Shown: in pieces, positions 19,315-28,383 of the stretch | Layout: the number at the start of each line of letters is the position of its first letter | Numbering within the stretch: position 1 is the stretch's first letter | NCBI GenBank assembly: GCA_963775575.1 | Contig: CAVZJG010000002.1 | Span: 868,001 to 932,000, forward strand | Direction of reading: 5' to 3' | DNA from: Roseiarcus sp963775575 | Lineage (GTDB): Bacteria > Pseudomonadota > Alphaproteobacteria > Rhizobiales > Beijerinckiaceae | DNA length: 64,000 bases | Made by a program: the position numbers and the translations under genes | Notes under the pieces: generated by a model | Database searches by the model: none | The model's input: the letters and a program-made list of their open reading frames with translations, nothing else | What the model was told of the DNA's origin: nothing

Positions 19315-20637
19315 TCACGGCAGCGCCTTCTCACCCCCAAACCGTTTGTCAATGTAGTCGGCGACCAGCGCTTTGAAATCGGCCGCAATCGTCGGGCCGC
19401 GAAGAACCAACGCCTTGGCGCCGTCGATGAAAACGGGCGCCGCCGGCGTTTCGCCGGTGCCCGGCAGAGAGATGCCGATATCGGCGTGCTTGCTCTCGCC
19501 GGGACCGTTGACGATGCAGCCCATCACCGCGACGTTGAGCGTTTCGACGCCGGGATATTTCTTTCGCCAACCGGGCATAGCGTCGACGAGATAGCTCTGA
19601 ATTTCGCCCGCCAATTCCTGAAATACGGTCGAAGTCGTGCGTCCGCAGCCCGGGCACGCGGCGACCTGCGGCGTGAACGTGCGAAAGCCCATGGTCTGCA
19701 AGATTTCCTGCGCGACTTTCACTTCCAAACTGCGATCGCCGTTCGGTTCAGGCGTCAGCGAAACGCGGATCGTATCGCCAATTCCTTCCTGCAACAGAAC
19801 GCTCAGCGCCGCCGAAGAAGCGACAATGCCCTTCGAGCCCATGCCCGCTTCGGTGAGGCCAAGATGCAGCGCGTAGTTCGAGCGCGCGGCCAGCGTTCGA
19901 TAGACGGTTATCAGATCCTGCACTGCCGACACCTTCGCGGAGAGAACGATGCGCTCACGAGCGAGCCCGATCTCCTCCGCGCGCGCGGCCGACAGCAGCG
20001 CCGACTGGGCCATCGCTTCGCGCATCACGGCGCGCGCTGCCAGCGGCTTCGGCGCGACCGCGTTTTCGTCCATGAGATGCGTCAGCAATTCTTGGTCGAG
20101 CGAGCCCCAGTTGGCGCCGATGCGCACGCATTTGCCGTGACGCATCGCCATTTCGACGATCTGTCCAAATTGCAGGTCGCGCTTATTGCGAAAACCGACG
20201 TTGCCCGGATTGATGCGATATTTGTCGAGCGCTTCGGCGCAAGCGGGATGATCCGCGAGCAATTTATGGCCGATGTAATGGAAGTCTCCGATGAGCGGCG
20301 CGCTCACGCCCATGCGCGCTAGGCGGTCGCGAATGTGAGGCACGGCGGTCGCCGCTTCGTCGCGATCCACGGTGATGCGCACGAGTTCGGAACCGGCGCG
20401 GGAAAGCGCCGCGATTTGCCGCGCCGTCGCCTCGACGTCGGCGGTGTCGGTGTTGGTCATCGACTGCACGACGACCGGCGCGGCGCCGCCGACGATGACG
20501 GCCCTCTCGCCCTCTCCGACGCGCACGCCGACGCTCACGCGGCGCGGGAGAGGTCCAAAGGCGATATCGGTATCGGCTATATGCATCGGCATGGTTCCCA
20601 TCCCTGAGCGGAGCCCCGACGTTTTATCCGCTTTCAC
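19315..20637 (-). CDS. ispG: 4-hydroxy-3-methylbut-2-enyl diphosphate synthase
   Basis: Up to 440 residues. VVVQSMTNTDT at the start of the TIM barrel, GDFHYIGHKLL, KYRINPGNVG, RIGANWGSLD, and the C-terminal 4Fe-4S domain with ACPGCGRTTS and MGCIVNGPGESKHADIG, whose three Cys are intact. Converts MEcPP to HMBPP, the substrate of IspH encoded next door. The 5' end is uncertain: GTG at 20637, ATG at 20601 or ATG at 20592 are all possible. Divergent from dxs-ispH across a 556-bp region, convergent with dxr. Confidence 0.95.
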   Translation of the reverse strand: MKADKTSGLRSGMGTMPMHIADTDIAFGPLPRRVSVGVRVGEGERAVIVGGAAPVVVQSMTNTDTADVEATARQIAALSRAGSELVRITVDRDEAATAVPHIRDRLARMGVSAPLIGDFHYIGHKLLADHPACAEALDKYRINPGNVGFRNKRDLQFGQIVEMAMRHGKCVRIGANWGSLDQELLTHLMDENAVAPKPLAARAVMREAMAQSALLSAARAEEIGLARERIVLSAKVSAVQDLITVYRTLAARSNYALHLGLTEAGMGSKGIVASSAALSVLLQEGIGDTIRVSLTPEPNGDRSLEVKVAQEILQTMGFRTFTPQVAACPGCGRTTSTVFQELAGEIQSYLVDAMPGWRKKYPGVETLNVAVMGCIVNGPGESKHADIGISLPGTGETPAAPVFIDGAKALVLRGPTIAADFKALVADYIDKRFGGEKALP

Positions 20638-21193
20638 TCACCGACGCATTCCCGATTTTCTAGATCCTGCCGAACGCTGCGGGAGTGAATTTGGAAATCA
20701 CAAAACTCCTCGTCCGTAAAAGTCTTCACTCTCGTCGGCGAGATGTGAGATGACTCGCAAACGGCCGCCTGCTCCTCGGCGTCTATTTAGGTCGCGCCGC
20801 CGCCATGGGAAGATCGCTTGTGAAAATCGGCGGCGGTCGGCGCGAGAATCACCGCACGGCGAATTCGAGCGATCGTGCTGGGACGACCGCGATGTCTCGC
20901 CGCCGGCCGCCTCATTTCGCAATGCGGCCGCCCCGGTCCGCTCCGCCGTCGAGCCGCGGCTTTGCAGCTCTGAACGGGATGAAAGGCCGCCAGTCGCGGC
21001 AACGCCTCCGAGGCGAGATGAGTAGATTCCGAGGCTGCCGTCGCGAGCCCGAAGCCGGGTACGGCGGGGCCTGAGTGTTTTTGCGATTGCCTGAGTTACG
21101 GAAAGAACCTAGAAACTTGCCGGCGAACGCGCCGCCAGCGACGTGTCTTTGTCGTCGGCGCTTCTGGTTAGAGGCTTACAATTGGGAGGCAAA
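20638..21193. other. Divergent control region between ispG and dxs-ispH
   Basis: 556 bp without a supportable gene. It separates the divergent ispG and dxs-ispH genes, so it should hold both promoters. It contains the first copy of a 22-bp direct repeat (21019-21040; second copy 37013-37034). A clear ribosome site GGGAGG (21184-21189) precedes the dxs ATG at 21194. No thiamine-pyrophosphate riboswitch is recognisable even though the product is a TPP enzyme. Confidence 0.55.
21019..21040 (+). repeat. 22-bp direct repeat, copy 1
   Basis: Identical to 37013-37034; the repeat begins TGAGTAGATT and ends GAGGCTGCCG. A CCTGAGT word follows both copies (here at about 21071, there at about 37054). 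The two copies bracket dxs-ispH through ispA, i.e. most of the hopanoid cluster. Confidence 0.7.
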
Positions 21194-24064
21194 ATGCTCC
21201 AAGGCATCAACAGCCCGGGAGACTTGCGGCGCCATAGGCCGGCGGACCTCAAGCAAATCGCCGAAGAACTCAGGGCGGAGACCATTGAGGCTGTTTCCGT
21301 CACCGGCGGCCACCTGGGCGCGGGTCTCGGCGTCGTCGAACTGACAATCGCGCTGCACTACATCTTCGATACGCCTAAAGATCGGCTGATCTGGGACGTC
21401 GGGCACCAAGCGTATCCTCATAAGATTCTGACCGGTCGCCGAGATCGGATTCGCACGCTGCGGACCGGGGGCGGCCTTTCGGGCTTCACCAAACGATCCG
21501 AAAGCGAATACGACCCGTTCGGCGCCGCCCATGCATCGACCTCGATTTCAGCCGCCCTCGGCATGGCGGTGGCGCGCGACCTGAAAAATGAGAACCACAA
21601 TGTCATAGCGGTGATTGGCGACGGCGCAATGTCGGCCGGGATGGCTTACGAGGCCATGAACAACGCCGGAGCGATGAATAGCCGGCTGATTGTGATCCTC
21701 AACGACAACGACATGTCGATCGCGCCGCCGGTCGGCGCCATGTCCGGATATTTTTCGCGCCTGATTTCGAGCCACGCCTATCGTTCCCTGCGCGACATCG
21801 GCAAGCAACTCGCTCGGCGACTGCCGAAAACCCTGGAAATCAAGGCTGAGCGCCTCGACCAATTTACGCGCGGCTTCTGGACCGGCGGATCGCTGTTCGA
21901 AGAACTTGGATTTTTTCATGTGGGGCCGATCGACGGCCATAACTTCGACCACCTGCTGCCTGTGCTGCGAAACGTTCGCGACGCCCGCAACGGCCCGATC
22001 CTGGTGCATGTCGTAACGAAGAAGGGCAAAGGCTACCCGCCCGCGGAAGCCTCCAGCGACAAATACCATGCCGTCGCAAAATTCGACGTGGCGACGGGAG
22101 AGCAAACGAAGGCCAAGGCAAAGGCGCCGTCTTTCACCAGGGTCTTCGCAGAAAGCCTCGTCAAGGAGGCGACGAAGGACGATCGCATCGTCGCGGTGAC
22201 GGCGGCAATGCCGGCGGGCACCGGGCTCGATATTTTCGGCAAGGCCTTCCCGACGCGAATGTTCGACGTCGGCATCGCCGAGCAGCACGCAGTGACGTTC
22301 GCCGCGGGCCTCGCCGCGGAAGGCTACAAGCCGTTCTGCGTCATCTATTCGACGTTCTTGCAGCGCGGTTATGATCAAGTCGTGCACGACGTGGCGATTC
22401 AATCGTTGCCCGTCCGCTTTGCGATCGACCGGGCTGGGCTTGTCGGCGCCGATGGCCCCACGCACGCTGGTTCATTCGACGTGGCCTATCTCGGCTGCCT
22501 GCCGGGCTTCGTAATCATGGCCGCGGCGGACGAGGCCGAGCTTACGCATATGATTGCGACCGCCGCCACGATCGACGATCGCCCCTCGGCGGTTCGTTAC
22601 CCGCGCGGCGACGGCGTCGGCGCAGCGATTCCGGAAGTCGGCGTCCCGCTCGAAATCGGCAAGGGACGAATTGTTCGCCAGGGCGACAAAGTCGCGCTCC
22701 TCTCGTTTGGCGCCCGCCTTGCGGAATGTTTGAAGGCCGCAGACCAACTCGCCAAATTCGGTCTTTCCACCACGGTCGCCGACGCTCGCTTCGCCAAGCC
22801 GCTCGATGTCGATCTCGTCTTGAAGCTCGCTCGCGAGCACGAAGTCCTCATCACGATCGAAGAAGGATCGATCGGCGGCTTCGGCTCTTACGTGCTGCAA
22901 ACGTTGGCCGAGCACGGGCGGCTCGACCGCGGTCTCAAAGTCCGCTCGATGGCGCTGCCCGACGTGTTTCTGGCGCACGACAGCTCGGAGGCGATGTACG
23001 CCAAGGCGGGGCTCGACGCCGAAGGGATCGTCGCAAAAGCGCTCGACGTTCTCGGCGGCGGCGCGAAACAAATCCACCCGGTCGACCCCATCGTCGATGA
23101 GCGCGCGTCTGTCGCGGCGCCGCGACAGCGCACCCCCTTGCGCGTTATTCTCGCTCAGCCGCGGGGCTTCTGCGCTGGCGTCGTGCGCGCGATTGAAATC
23201 GTCGAACGCTCGCTGGAAAAATACGACCAGCCGGTCTATGTGCGCCACGAGATCGTCCATAACAAGCACGTCGTCGACGACCTAAAGGCCAAAGGCGCCC
23301 GCTTCGTCGAGGAGCTGTCCGAAATCCCCGACAACGCCGTCACCATATTCAGCGCGCACGGCGTGCCGAAGCAGGTGGAGCAGGAGGCGGAGACGCGGCA
23401 GCTCATCGTCCACAACGCCACGTGCCCCTTGGTCACCAAGGTGCATAACCAGGCCAAGCGTTACGTGATGCAGGGACGAACGCTGATCCTCATCGGTCAC
23501 GCGGGCCACGCGGAAGTCGAGGGAACGCTGGGGCAGATTTCCGCTCCGGTCGTGCTCGTCCAGACCGAGAGCGACGTCGCAAGCCTCACCATCCCCGCCG
23601 ACACGCCGGTCGGTTATGTGACGCAGACGACGTTGAGCGTCGACGACACCAAAGGGATCATCGCCGCCTTGCATCGGCGGTTCAGCGATCTCGTCGGTCC
23701 CGACACGCGAGACATTTGCTACGCGACACAAAATCGTCAGATGGCGGTTCGCGACTTGTGCAAGGAAGTGGACGTGATCATAGTCGTCGGCGCAAAAAAC
23801 AGTTCTAACTCGAATCGGTTGTGTGAGATCGGCACGGAAATGGGCGTGCCGAGCTATCTCATCGCCGACAGCGACGATCTCCGTGAGGAGTGGGTGGAGA
23901 ACGCCACCGCCGTCGGCGTCACCGCCGGCGCTTCCGCGCCCGAGCAACTCGTGCAGGGCGTCGTTCAATGGCTCGGCCGCTTTGGCCCTGTCGAAGTTTC
24001 GACCCTGGATGGTCCCAATGAATCCATAGAGTTCCGGTTGCCTGCGCAGCTGGCGCGAGCGTAA
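21194..24064 (+). CDS. dxs-ispH: Fused 1-deoxy-D-xylulose-5-phosphate synthase / HMBPP reductase (Dxs-IspH)
   Basis: One 956-residue frame holding two complete MEP enzymes. Residues 1 to about 620 are Dxs: TPP motif GDGAMSAG at 142-149 closing with NN at 156-157, HVGPIDGH at 242-249, and catalytic-Glu segment IAEQHAV at 361-367. After a linker of about 28 residues (GGGAKQIHPVDPI...) residues 649-956 are IspH: GFCAGV with Cys660, HEIVHN, SAHGVP, TCPLV with Cys744, GHAGHAEVEG, QTTLSVDDT, ICYATQNRQ with Cys842, and KNSSNSNRL. All three 4Fe-4S ligands are present, so both halves should be active. Start chosen at ATG 21194, 5 bp after GGGAGG. It makes DXP (entry to the pathway) and IPP/DMAPP (exit). 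It leads the hpnH-hpnN gene string. Confidence 0.95.
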   Translation: MLQGINSPGDLRRHRPADLKQIAEELRAETIEAVSVTGGHLGAGLGVVELTIALHYIFDTPKDRLIWDVGHQAYPHKILTGRRDRIRTLRTGGGLSGFTKRSESEYDPFGAAHASTSISAALGMAVARDLKNENHNVIAVIGDGAMSAGMAYEAMNNAGAMNSRLIVILNDNDMSIAPPVGAMSGYFSRLISSHAYRSLRDIGKQLARRLPKTLEIKAERLDQFTRGFWTGGSLFEELGFFHVGPIDGHNFDHLLPVLRNVRDARNGPILVHVVTKKGKGYPPAEASSDKYHAVAKFDVATGEQTKAKAKAPSFTRVFAESLVKEATKDDRIVAVTAAMPAGTGLDIFGKAFPTRMFDVGIAEQHAVTFAAGLAAEGYKPFCVIYSTFLQRGYDQVVHDVAIQSLPVRFAIDRAGLVGADGPTHAGSFDVAYLGCLPGFVIMAAADEAELTHMIATAATIDDRPSAVRYPRGDGVGAAIPEVGVPLEIGKGRIVRQGDKVALLSFGARLAECLKAADQLAKFGLSTTVADARFAKPLDVDLVLKLAREHEVLITIEEGSIGGFGSYVLQTLAEHGRLDRGLKVRSMALPDVFLAHDSSEAMYAKAGLDAEGIVAKALDVLGGGAKQIHPVDPIVDERASVAAPRQRTPLRVILAQPRGFCAGVVRAIEIVERSLEKYDQPVYVRHEIVHNKHVVDDLKAKGARFVEELSEIPDNAVTIFSAHGVPKQVEQEAETRQLIVHNATCPLVTKVHNQAKRYVMQGRTLILIGHAGHAEVEGTLGQISAPVVLVQTESDVASLTIPADTPVGYVTQTTLSVDDTKGIIAALHRRFSDLVGPDTRDICYATQNRQMAVRDLCKEVDVIIVVGAKNSSNSNRLCEIGTEMGVPSYLIADSDDLREEWVENATAVGVTAGASAPEQLVQGVVQWLGRFGPVEVSTLDGPNESIEFRLPAQLARA

Positions 24065-24117
24065 ACGGCTCTCGCTGCCAAACCCTTGCGACGCGACGAG
24101 TCACCGAAAGGCAAGCT

Positions 24118-25275
24118 ATGACGATACCTTTTTTCAAGGAAGCGAAAATCGGCCTCTATGTGCTCAAACAGAAACTCGCTGGCCGAAAGCGCTATCCTCT
24201 CGTGCTCATGCTCGAGCCGCTGTTCCGCTGCAACCTCGCCTGCGTGGGTTGCGGCAAGATCGATTATCCCGATCCGATCCTCAATCAGCGATTGTCGACG
24301 CAAGAATGTCTCGACGCGGTCGATGAATGCGGCGCGCCGATGGTGGCGATCCCCGGCGGCGAGCCTTTGATCCATCGCGAAATCGGCGACATCGTGAAGG
24401 GGATCGTGGCGCGCAAGAAATTCGTTTCGCTGTGCACCAACGCGCTCTTGCTCGAGAAGAAGCTCCACCTGTTCGAGCCGTCGCCTTATCTGTTTTTTTC
24501 CGTGCATCTTGACGGGCTGAAGGAGCACCACGACAAGTCGGTGTCGCTCAACGGCGTTTTCGACATCGCCGTGGCGGCGATCAAGAAGGCGAAGGCCAAG
24601 GGATTCGCCGTCAATGTCAACGCGACGATCTTCGACGGCCATTCGCCGGAAGATATCGCGGCCTTCCTCGATATGGCGAAGGAATTGGAAGTCGGCGTCT
24701 CGATTTCGCCCGGCTACGCCTACGAGCGTGCGCCCGACCAGGAGCATTTCCTCAATCGCCGCAAGACCAAGGAGCTTTTTCGCCGTGTCTTCTCCCTGGG
24801 CAAAGGCAAGAAGTGGCGGTTGATGCATTCCAGTGTCTTCCTCGACTTTCTCGCCGGCAATCGCACGTTCCACTGCACGCCTTGGGGCATGCCCACGCGC
24901 AACGTCTTCGGCTGGCAGAAACCCTGCTATCTCCTGGGCGAGGGATACGTCGGTTCGTTCAAGGAGCTGATGGAGACGACCGACTGGGACAGTTACGGAA
25001 CCGGCCGATATGAAAAGTGCGCCAACTGCATGGCGCATTGCGGTTATGAACCGACGGCCGCGAATGAATCGATGACCCGCCCCTGGTCGGCGATCTGGAC
25101 GGCGATTCGCGGCGTGCGAACGGACGGCCCGATGGCGCCGGAGATCCCGCTCGATCAGCAGCGGCCGGCGAATTTCGTTCATTCCCATCATGTCGAAACG
25201 ATGCTGGCCAAAGTTCGACGGAAAGACGACTCGATCAAAGCCTTAGGGTCGAAAATTTCGACTCTGGCGCATTGA
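24118..25275 (+). CDS. hpnH: Adenosyl-hopene transferase HpnH (radical SAM)
   Basis: 385 residues. Radical-SAM cluster motif CNLACVGC near residue 38, then IPGGEPL, and VHLDGLKEHHD. C-terminal Cys residues (CHYxx-like region here CYLLGEGYVG, and KCANCMAHCGYEP) belong to the HpnH extension. HpnH joins the 5'-deoxyadenosyl group of SAM to diploptene, the first step to C35 extended hopanoids. It follows dxs-ispH by 53 bp and precedes hpnN. HpnG, which removes adenine in the next step, is not in the window. Confidence 0.95.
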   Translation: MTIPFFKEAKIGLYVLKQKLAGRKRYPLVLMLEPLFRCNLACVGCGKIDYPDPILNQRLSTQECLDAVDECGAPMVAIPGGEPLIHREIGDIVKGIVARKKFVSLCTNALLLEKKLHLFEPSPYLFFSVHLDGLKEHHDKSVSLNGVFDIAVAAIKKAKAKGFAVNVNATIFDGHSPEDIAAFLDMAKELEVGVSISPGYAYERAPDQEHFLNRRKTKELFRRVFSLGKGKKWRLMHSSVFLDFLAGNRTFHCTPWGMPTRNVFGWQKPCYLLGEGYVGSFKELMETTDWDSYGTGRYEKCANCMAHCGYEPTAANESMTRPWSAIWTAIRGVRTDGPMAPEIPLDQQRPANFVHSHHVETMLAKVRRKDDSIKALGSKISTLAH

Positions 25276-25383
25276 TCGACAAGGATTCTTCCTCGCGCGT
25301 TGGGCTCCGTGATCAAGAAATTCTCTGTTTGCTGCGAAGCTGCCGCGAGTTGAGGCCGCGAGTTGAGGCGATTGTCGTAAACC

Positions 25384-27972
25384 ATGCTCACTTCCATCAT
25401 CGTTCGGATCGTCCGGTTTTGCATTGGTCACGCCTGGACGGTGGTCGGCGTCGCTTTGCTGATCGCGGTTGGCTCGAGCGTCTACACGGCAAGCCACTTT
25501 CGCCTAAACTCGGACGTCAACGCTCTGCTCTCGGACAAACTCGACTGGCGGCAACGCGGCATCGCTCTCGAAAGCGCCTTTGGCCGTTTTGGAATCATTG
25601 ATGTCGTCGTCGCGGCGCCGACGCCCGAGTTGACCGGAGCGGCGACCGTGGAATTGACGCAGGCGCTCGCCAAGGACAAGGCGCTGTTCCCCGACGTCTC
25701 GAACGCCGGCGCCACGGAGTTCTTCGCCCGGCACGGGTTTCTGTTCTTGCCGAAGCAGGCGTTGGAGCAAGCTCTCGGAGGTCTGATTCAAGGCGACGCG
25801 CTGATCGAGGATCTTGCCTCCGACCGAAGCCTGCGCGGGTTGATCGCGGGGCTCGAGGACGTGCTTCTCGGCCTTCAGTCCAATCGTGTGAAGCTCGAGG
25901 ATCTCGGCCGCCCTTTGAATCAGGCGTCCGATACGCTGGACAATGTGCTCGCGGGGCGGCCCGCGAGTTTCTCGTGGCGCGTCTTGATGCAAGGCAAGCC
26001 TGCGTCCGCTAACGATCTTCGCGGCTTCATCGAGGTCCATCCGGCGCTCGACTTCAGCGCCCTGCAACCGGGACTTCGAGCGAGCGAGGGCATTCGCCGG
26101 ATCGCGGCGGATATCCTGCCGAAATATCAGGCGAGCGCGCGTCTCACCGGCGTGGTGACGATGAACGACGAACAGTTCGGGACAATTAAGGAGAATGCGG
26201 TCCGCAACGGTCTCATCACTTTGGCGATCGTCGCCTTCATTCTCTGGCTCGCCTTACGCTCGGGGCGGCTCATGGCCGCAATAGCGGTCAATCTCTTCGT
26301 CGGCCTCGCCGTGACGGCGGCTCTCGGCCTGTTCATGGTGGGCGCGTACAATCTCATCTCGGTTTATTTTTTGGTGCTTTTCGTCGGCATCGGCGTCGAT
26401 TTCGGCATCCAATTCAGCGTTCGCTATCGCTCCGAACGGCACGACATCGACGATCTCGCCAAGGCGATTCAAAGCGCCGGCTTTCGCATCGGCGCGCCGC
26501 TGACTCTCGCGGCGTTCACGACCGCTGCGGGGTTCCTGTCGTTTCTGCCCACGGACTACAAGGGCGTGTCCGAATTGGGCCTGATCGCCGGTTGCGGCAT
26601 GCTGGTCGCTTTCGCCACCACCATCACGCTTCTGCCGGCGCTGATCGTCCTGCTGAACCCGCCCGGCGAACCGGCGCCGCTCGGCTATTCGTCGCTCGCG
26701 CCGGTCGACGACTATATGAATCGGCATCGGATAGGGATTATCGCCGGCACTGCGATCGTCGTCGTCGCCGGGTTGCCGCTCCTCCATTGGCTCAGCTTCG
26801 ACTTCAATCCAATCAATCTGCAGAGTCCTAAAACCGAGTCGATCGCGACTTATCTCGAGCTCAGTCGCGACCCCAGCACCGACACCAACGCCATCCAGGC
26901 GCTGGCGCCGTCGCTCGAACAGGGGAACGCGATCGGCGCGCGAGTTTCGAAGCTGCCGGAGGTGTCGCATGTCGTGACGCTTTCGAGCTTCATTCCGGAG
27001 GATCAGGCGGAAAAGCTCCCGATCATTCAAAACGCCGCGAATAAGCTTGCCGCCGCTTTCGACCCCAAGAACGTTCAGCCGGCCCCGATTGACGCCGAAA
27101 ATGTCGATGCCTTGAACGAAGGCGCGCAGCGGCTGACCGAGGCGGCGGGCGATCAGATCGGCGTTGGGGCCGACGCGGCGCGGCGACTTTCTTCCGACCT
27201 GTCGAGCTTGGCGCATGCGTCTCGAGCCGTTCGCGATAAGGCGACGGACAGTTTCGTTTGGTCGCTGGGACAGGTTTTGGACTCGCTGCAAGCGTCGCTT
27301 CAGACGCAACCGGTCACGCGAGAGTCTCTGCCTCCGGACCTTACGCGGGATTGGGTGACCTCGGACGGCCGCGCCCGCGTTTCGATCGCGCCCAAGGACG
27401 ATCCCGGCGACAATGACGCCATGCGTCGTTTCGCGCGCGCGGTGCTGGCCGTGGAGCCAAGCGCCACCGAGGGGCCGATCTCCATTCTCGAGGCGGGCGA
27501 CATGGTCGTCCACGCCTTCGTCGAAGCCGGGGTCTTGGCGCTGCTGTCGATAGCGATCCTGTTGTGGCTCGTGCTCAAGCGCGTCGGCGACGTTCTGTTG
27601 ACTCTCATTCCTCTAGCGCTCGCCGGCGTGGTGACGTTGGAACTCACCGTGCTGGTGGGACTGCCGCTCAACTTCGCCAATATCATCGCCCTGCCCCTGC
27701 TCCTCGGCGTCGGCGTGGCGTTCAAGATCTATTACATTATGGCCTGGCGCGAAGGGCAAACCCAACTTTTGCAGACCAGTCTTACCCGCGCGGTCATCTA
27801 CAGCGCGCTCACGACGGCCACGGCGTTCGGCAGTCTCGTTTTCTCGAGTCATCCCGGCACTTCGAGCATGGGCAAGCTGCTGGCTCTTTCGCTGGTGTGC
27901 ACGCTGGCGGCGGCCGTGCTGTTTCAACCAATCCTGATGGGCAAGCCACGAAGCGCGCCGTCCGGAAGCTGA
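25384..27972 (+). CDS. hpnN: Hopanoid transporter HpnN (RND/MMPL family)
   Basis: 862 residues, inner-membrane RND-type protein with the usual two-fold plan: one N-terminal membrane helix, a large periplasmic domain (about residues 40-265), five to six helices including FVGIGVDFGIQFSVRYRSE, a second periplasmic domain (about 480-700), and a second helix bundle ending in LLLGVGVAFKIYYIMAW. Members of this family carry hopanoids from the inner to the outer membrane. Located 108 bp after hpnH in the same direction; co-transcription with dxs-ispH and hpnH is likely. Confidence 0.94.
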   Translation: MLTSIIVRIVRFCIGHAWTVVGVALLIAVGSSVYTASHFRLNSDVNALLSDKLDWRQRGIALESAFGRFGIIDVVVAAPTPELTGAATVELTQALAKDKALFPDVSNAGATEFFARHGFLFLPKQALEQALGGLIQGDALIEDLASDRSLRGLIAGLEDVLLGLQSNRVKLEDLGRPLNQASDTLDNVLAGRPASFSWRVLMQGKPASANDLRGFIEVHPALDFSALQPGLRASEGIRRIAADILPKYQASARLTGVVTMNDEQFGTIKENAVRNGLITLAIVAFILWLALRSGRLMAAIAVNLFVGLAVTAALGLFMVGAYNLISVYFLVLFVGIGVDFGIQFSVRYRSERHDIDDLAKAIQSAGFRIGAPLTLAAFTTAAGFLSFLPTDYKGVSELGLIAGCGMLVAFATTITLLPALIVLLNPPGEPAPLGYSSLAPVDDYMNRHRIGIIAGTAIVVVAGLPLLHWLSFDFNPINLQSPKTESIATYLELSRDPSTDTNAIQALAPSLEQGNAIGARVSKLPEVSHVVTLSSFIPEDQAEKLPIIQNAANKLAAAFDPKNVQPAPIDAENVDALNEGAQRLTEAAGDQIGVGADAARRLSSDLSSLAHASRAVRDKATDSFVWSLGQVLDSLQASLQTQPVTRESLPPDLTRDWVTSDGRARVSIAPKDDPGDNDAMRRFARAVLAVEPSATEGPISILEAGDMVVHAFVEAGVLALLSIAILLWLVLKRVGDVLLTLIPLALAGVVTLELTVLVGLPLNFANIIALPLLLGVGVAFKIYYIMAWREGQTQLLQTSLTRAVIYSALTTATAFGSLVFSSHPGTSSMGKLLALSLVCTLAAAVLFQPILMGKPRSAPSGS

Positions 27973-28002
27973 CGATCCCTGATGACGTGAAAGGAGGACA
28001 CA

Positions 28003-28233
28003 ATGATGATCTCCAGGCTCTTACTCGCGGCGGTATTTTTCACCATCTCATCCTTGGCGCTCGCGGATTCGGGCACGCCTAAAGAACAAGACGCGTGCCG
28101 TCCCGACGTTCGCCGGTTCTGCCATATGATCAAGGAGCAAGACGGCGATGACGCTTTTCTTGGATGCCTCGAGCTTCACCGCGACGACCTGTCCCAGGCC
28201 TGCAGAAACGTGTTGCAAGACCACGGCAAGTGA
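28003..28233 (+). CDS. Small secreted Cys-rich repeat protein
   Basis: 76 residues. Signal peptide (MMISRLLLAAVFFTISSLALA) followed by a short acidic domain with four Cys in the pattern ACRPDVRRFC...FLGCLELH...QACRNVL, as in Cys-rich (Golgi apparatus protein 1, PF00839-type) repeats found in many Rhizobiales. A very strong ribosome site AAAGGAGG lies just before the ATG, 30 bp after hpnN. Probably periplasmic with two disulfides. Function unknown; its place behind hpnN suggests an envelope role linked to hopanoids. Confidence 0.8.
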   Translation: MMISRLLLAAVFFTISSLALADSGTPKEQDACRPDVRRFCHMIKEQDGDDAFLGCLELHRDDLSQACRNVLQDHGK

Positions 28234-28383
28234 CTGTCGCCGGGCGGTCGATCAGGAGAACCCCGGTCGGCGTTCCAGCGACGAGATTTCTCCATAAGTC
28301 GGCCGCATTGGCGAACGACACAAGACGGCATGCTCCTGCCGCCGCGAAGGGCGCGTTTCCGTCGCCGCCTCTGGAAATGGAAG

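Noticed and set aside
20638..21193. Possible TPP riboswitch upstream of dxs-ispH
   Set aside because: Looked for because Dxs uses TPP; the conserved THI-box core is not recognisable.
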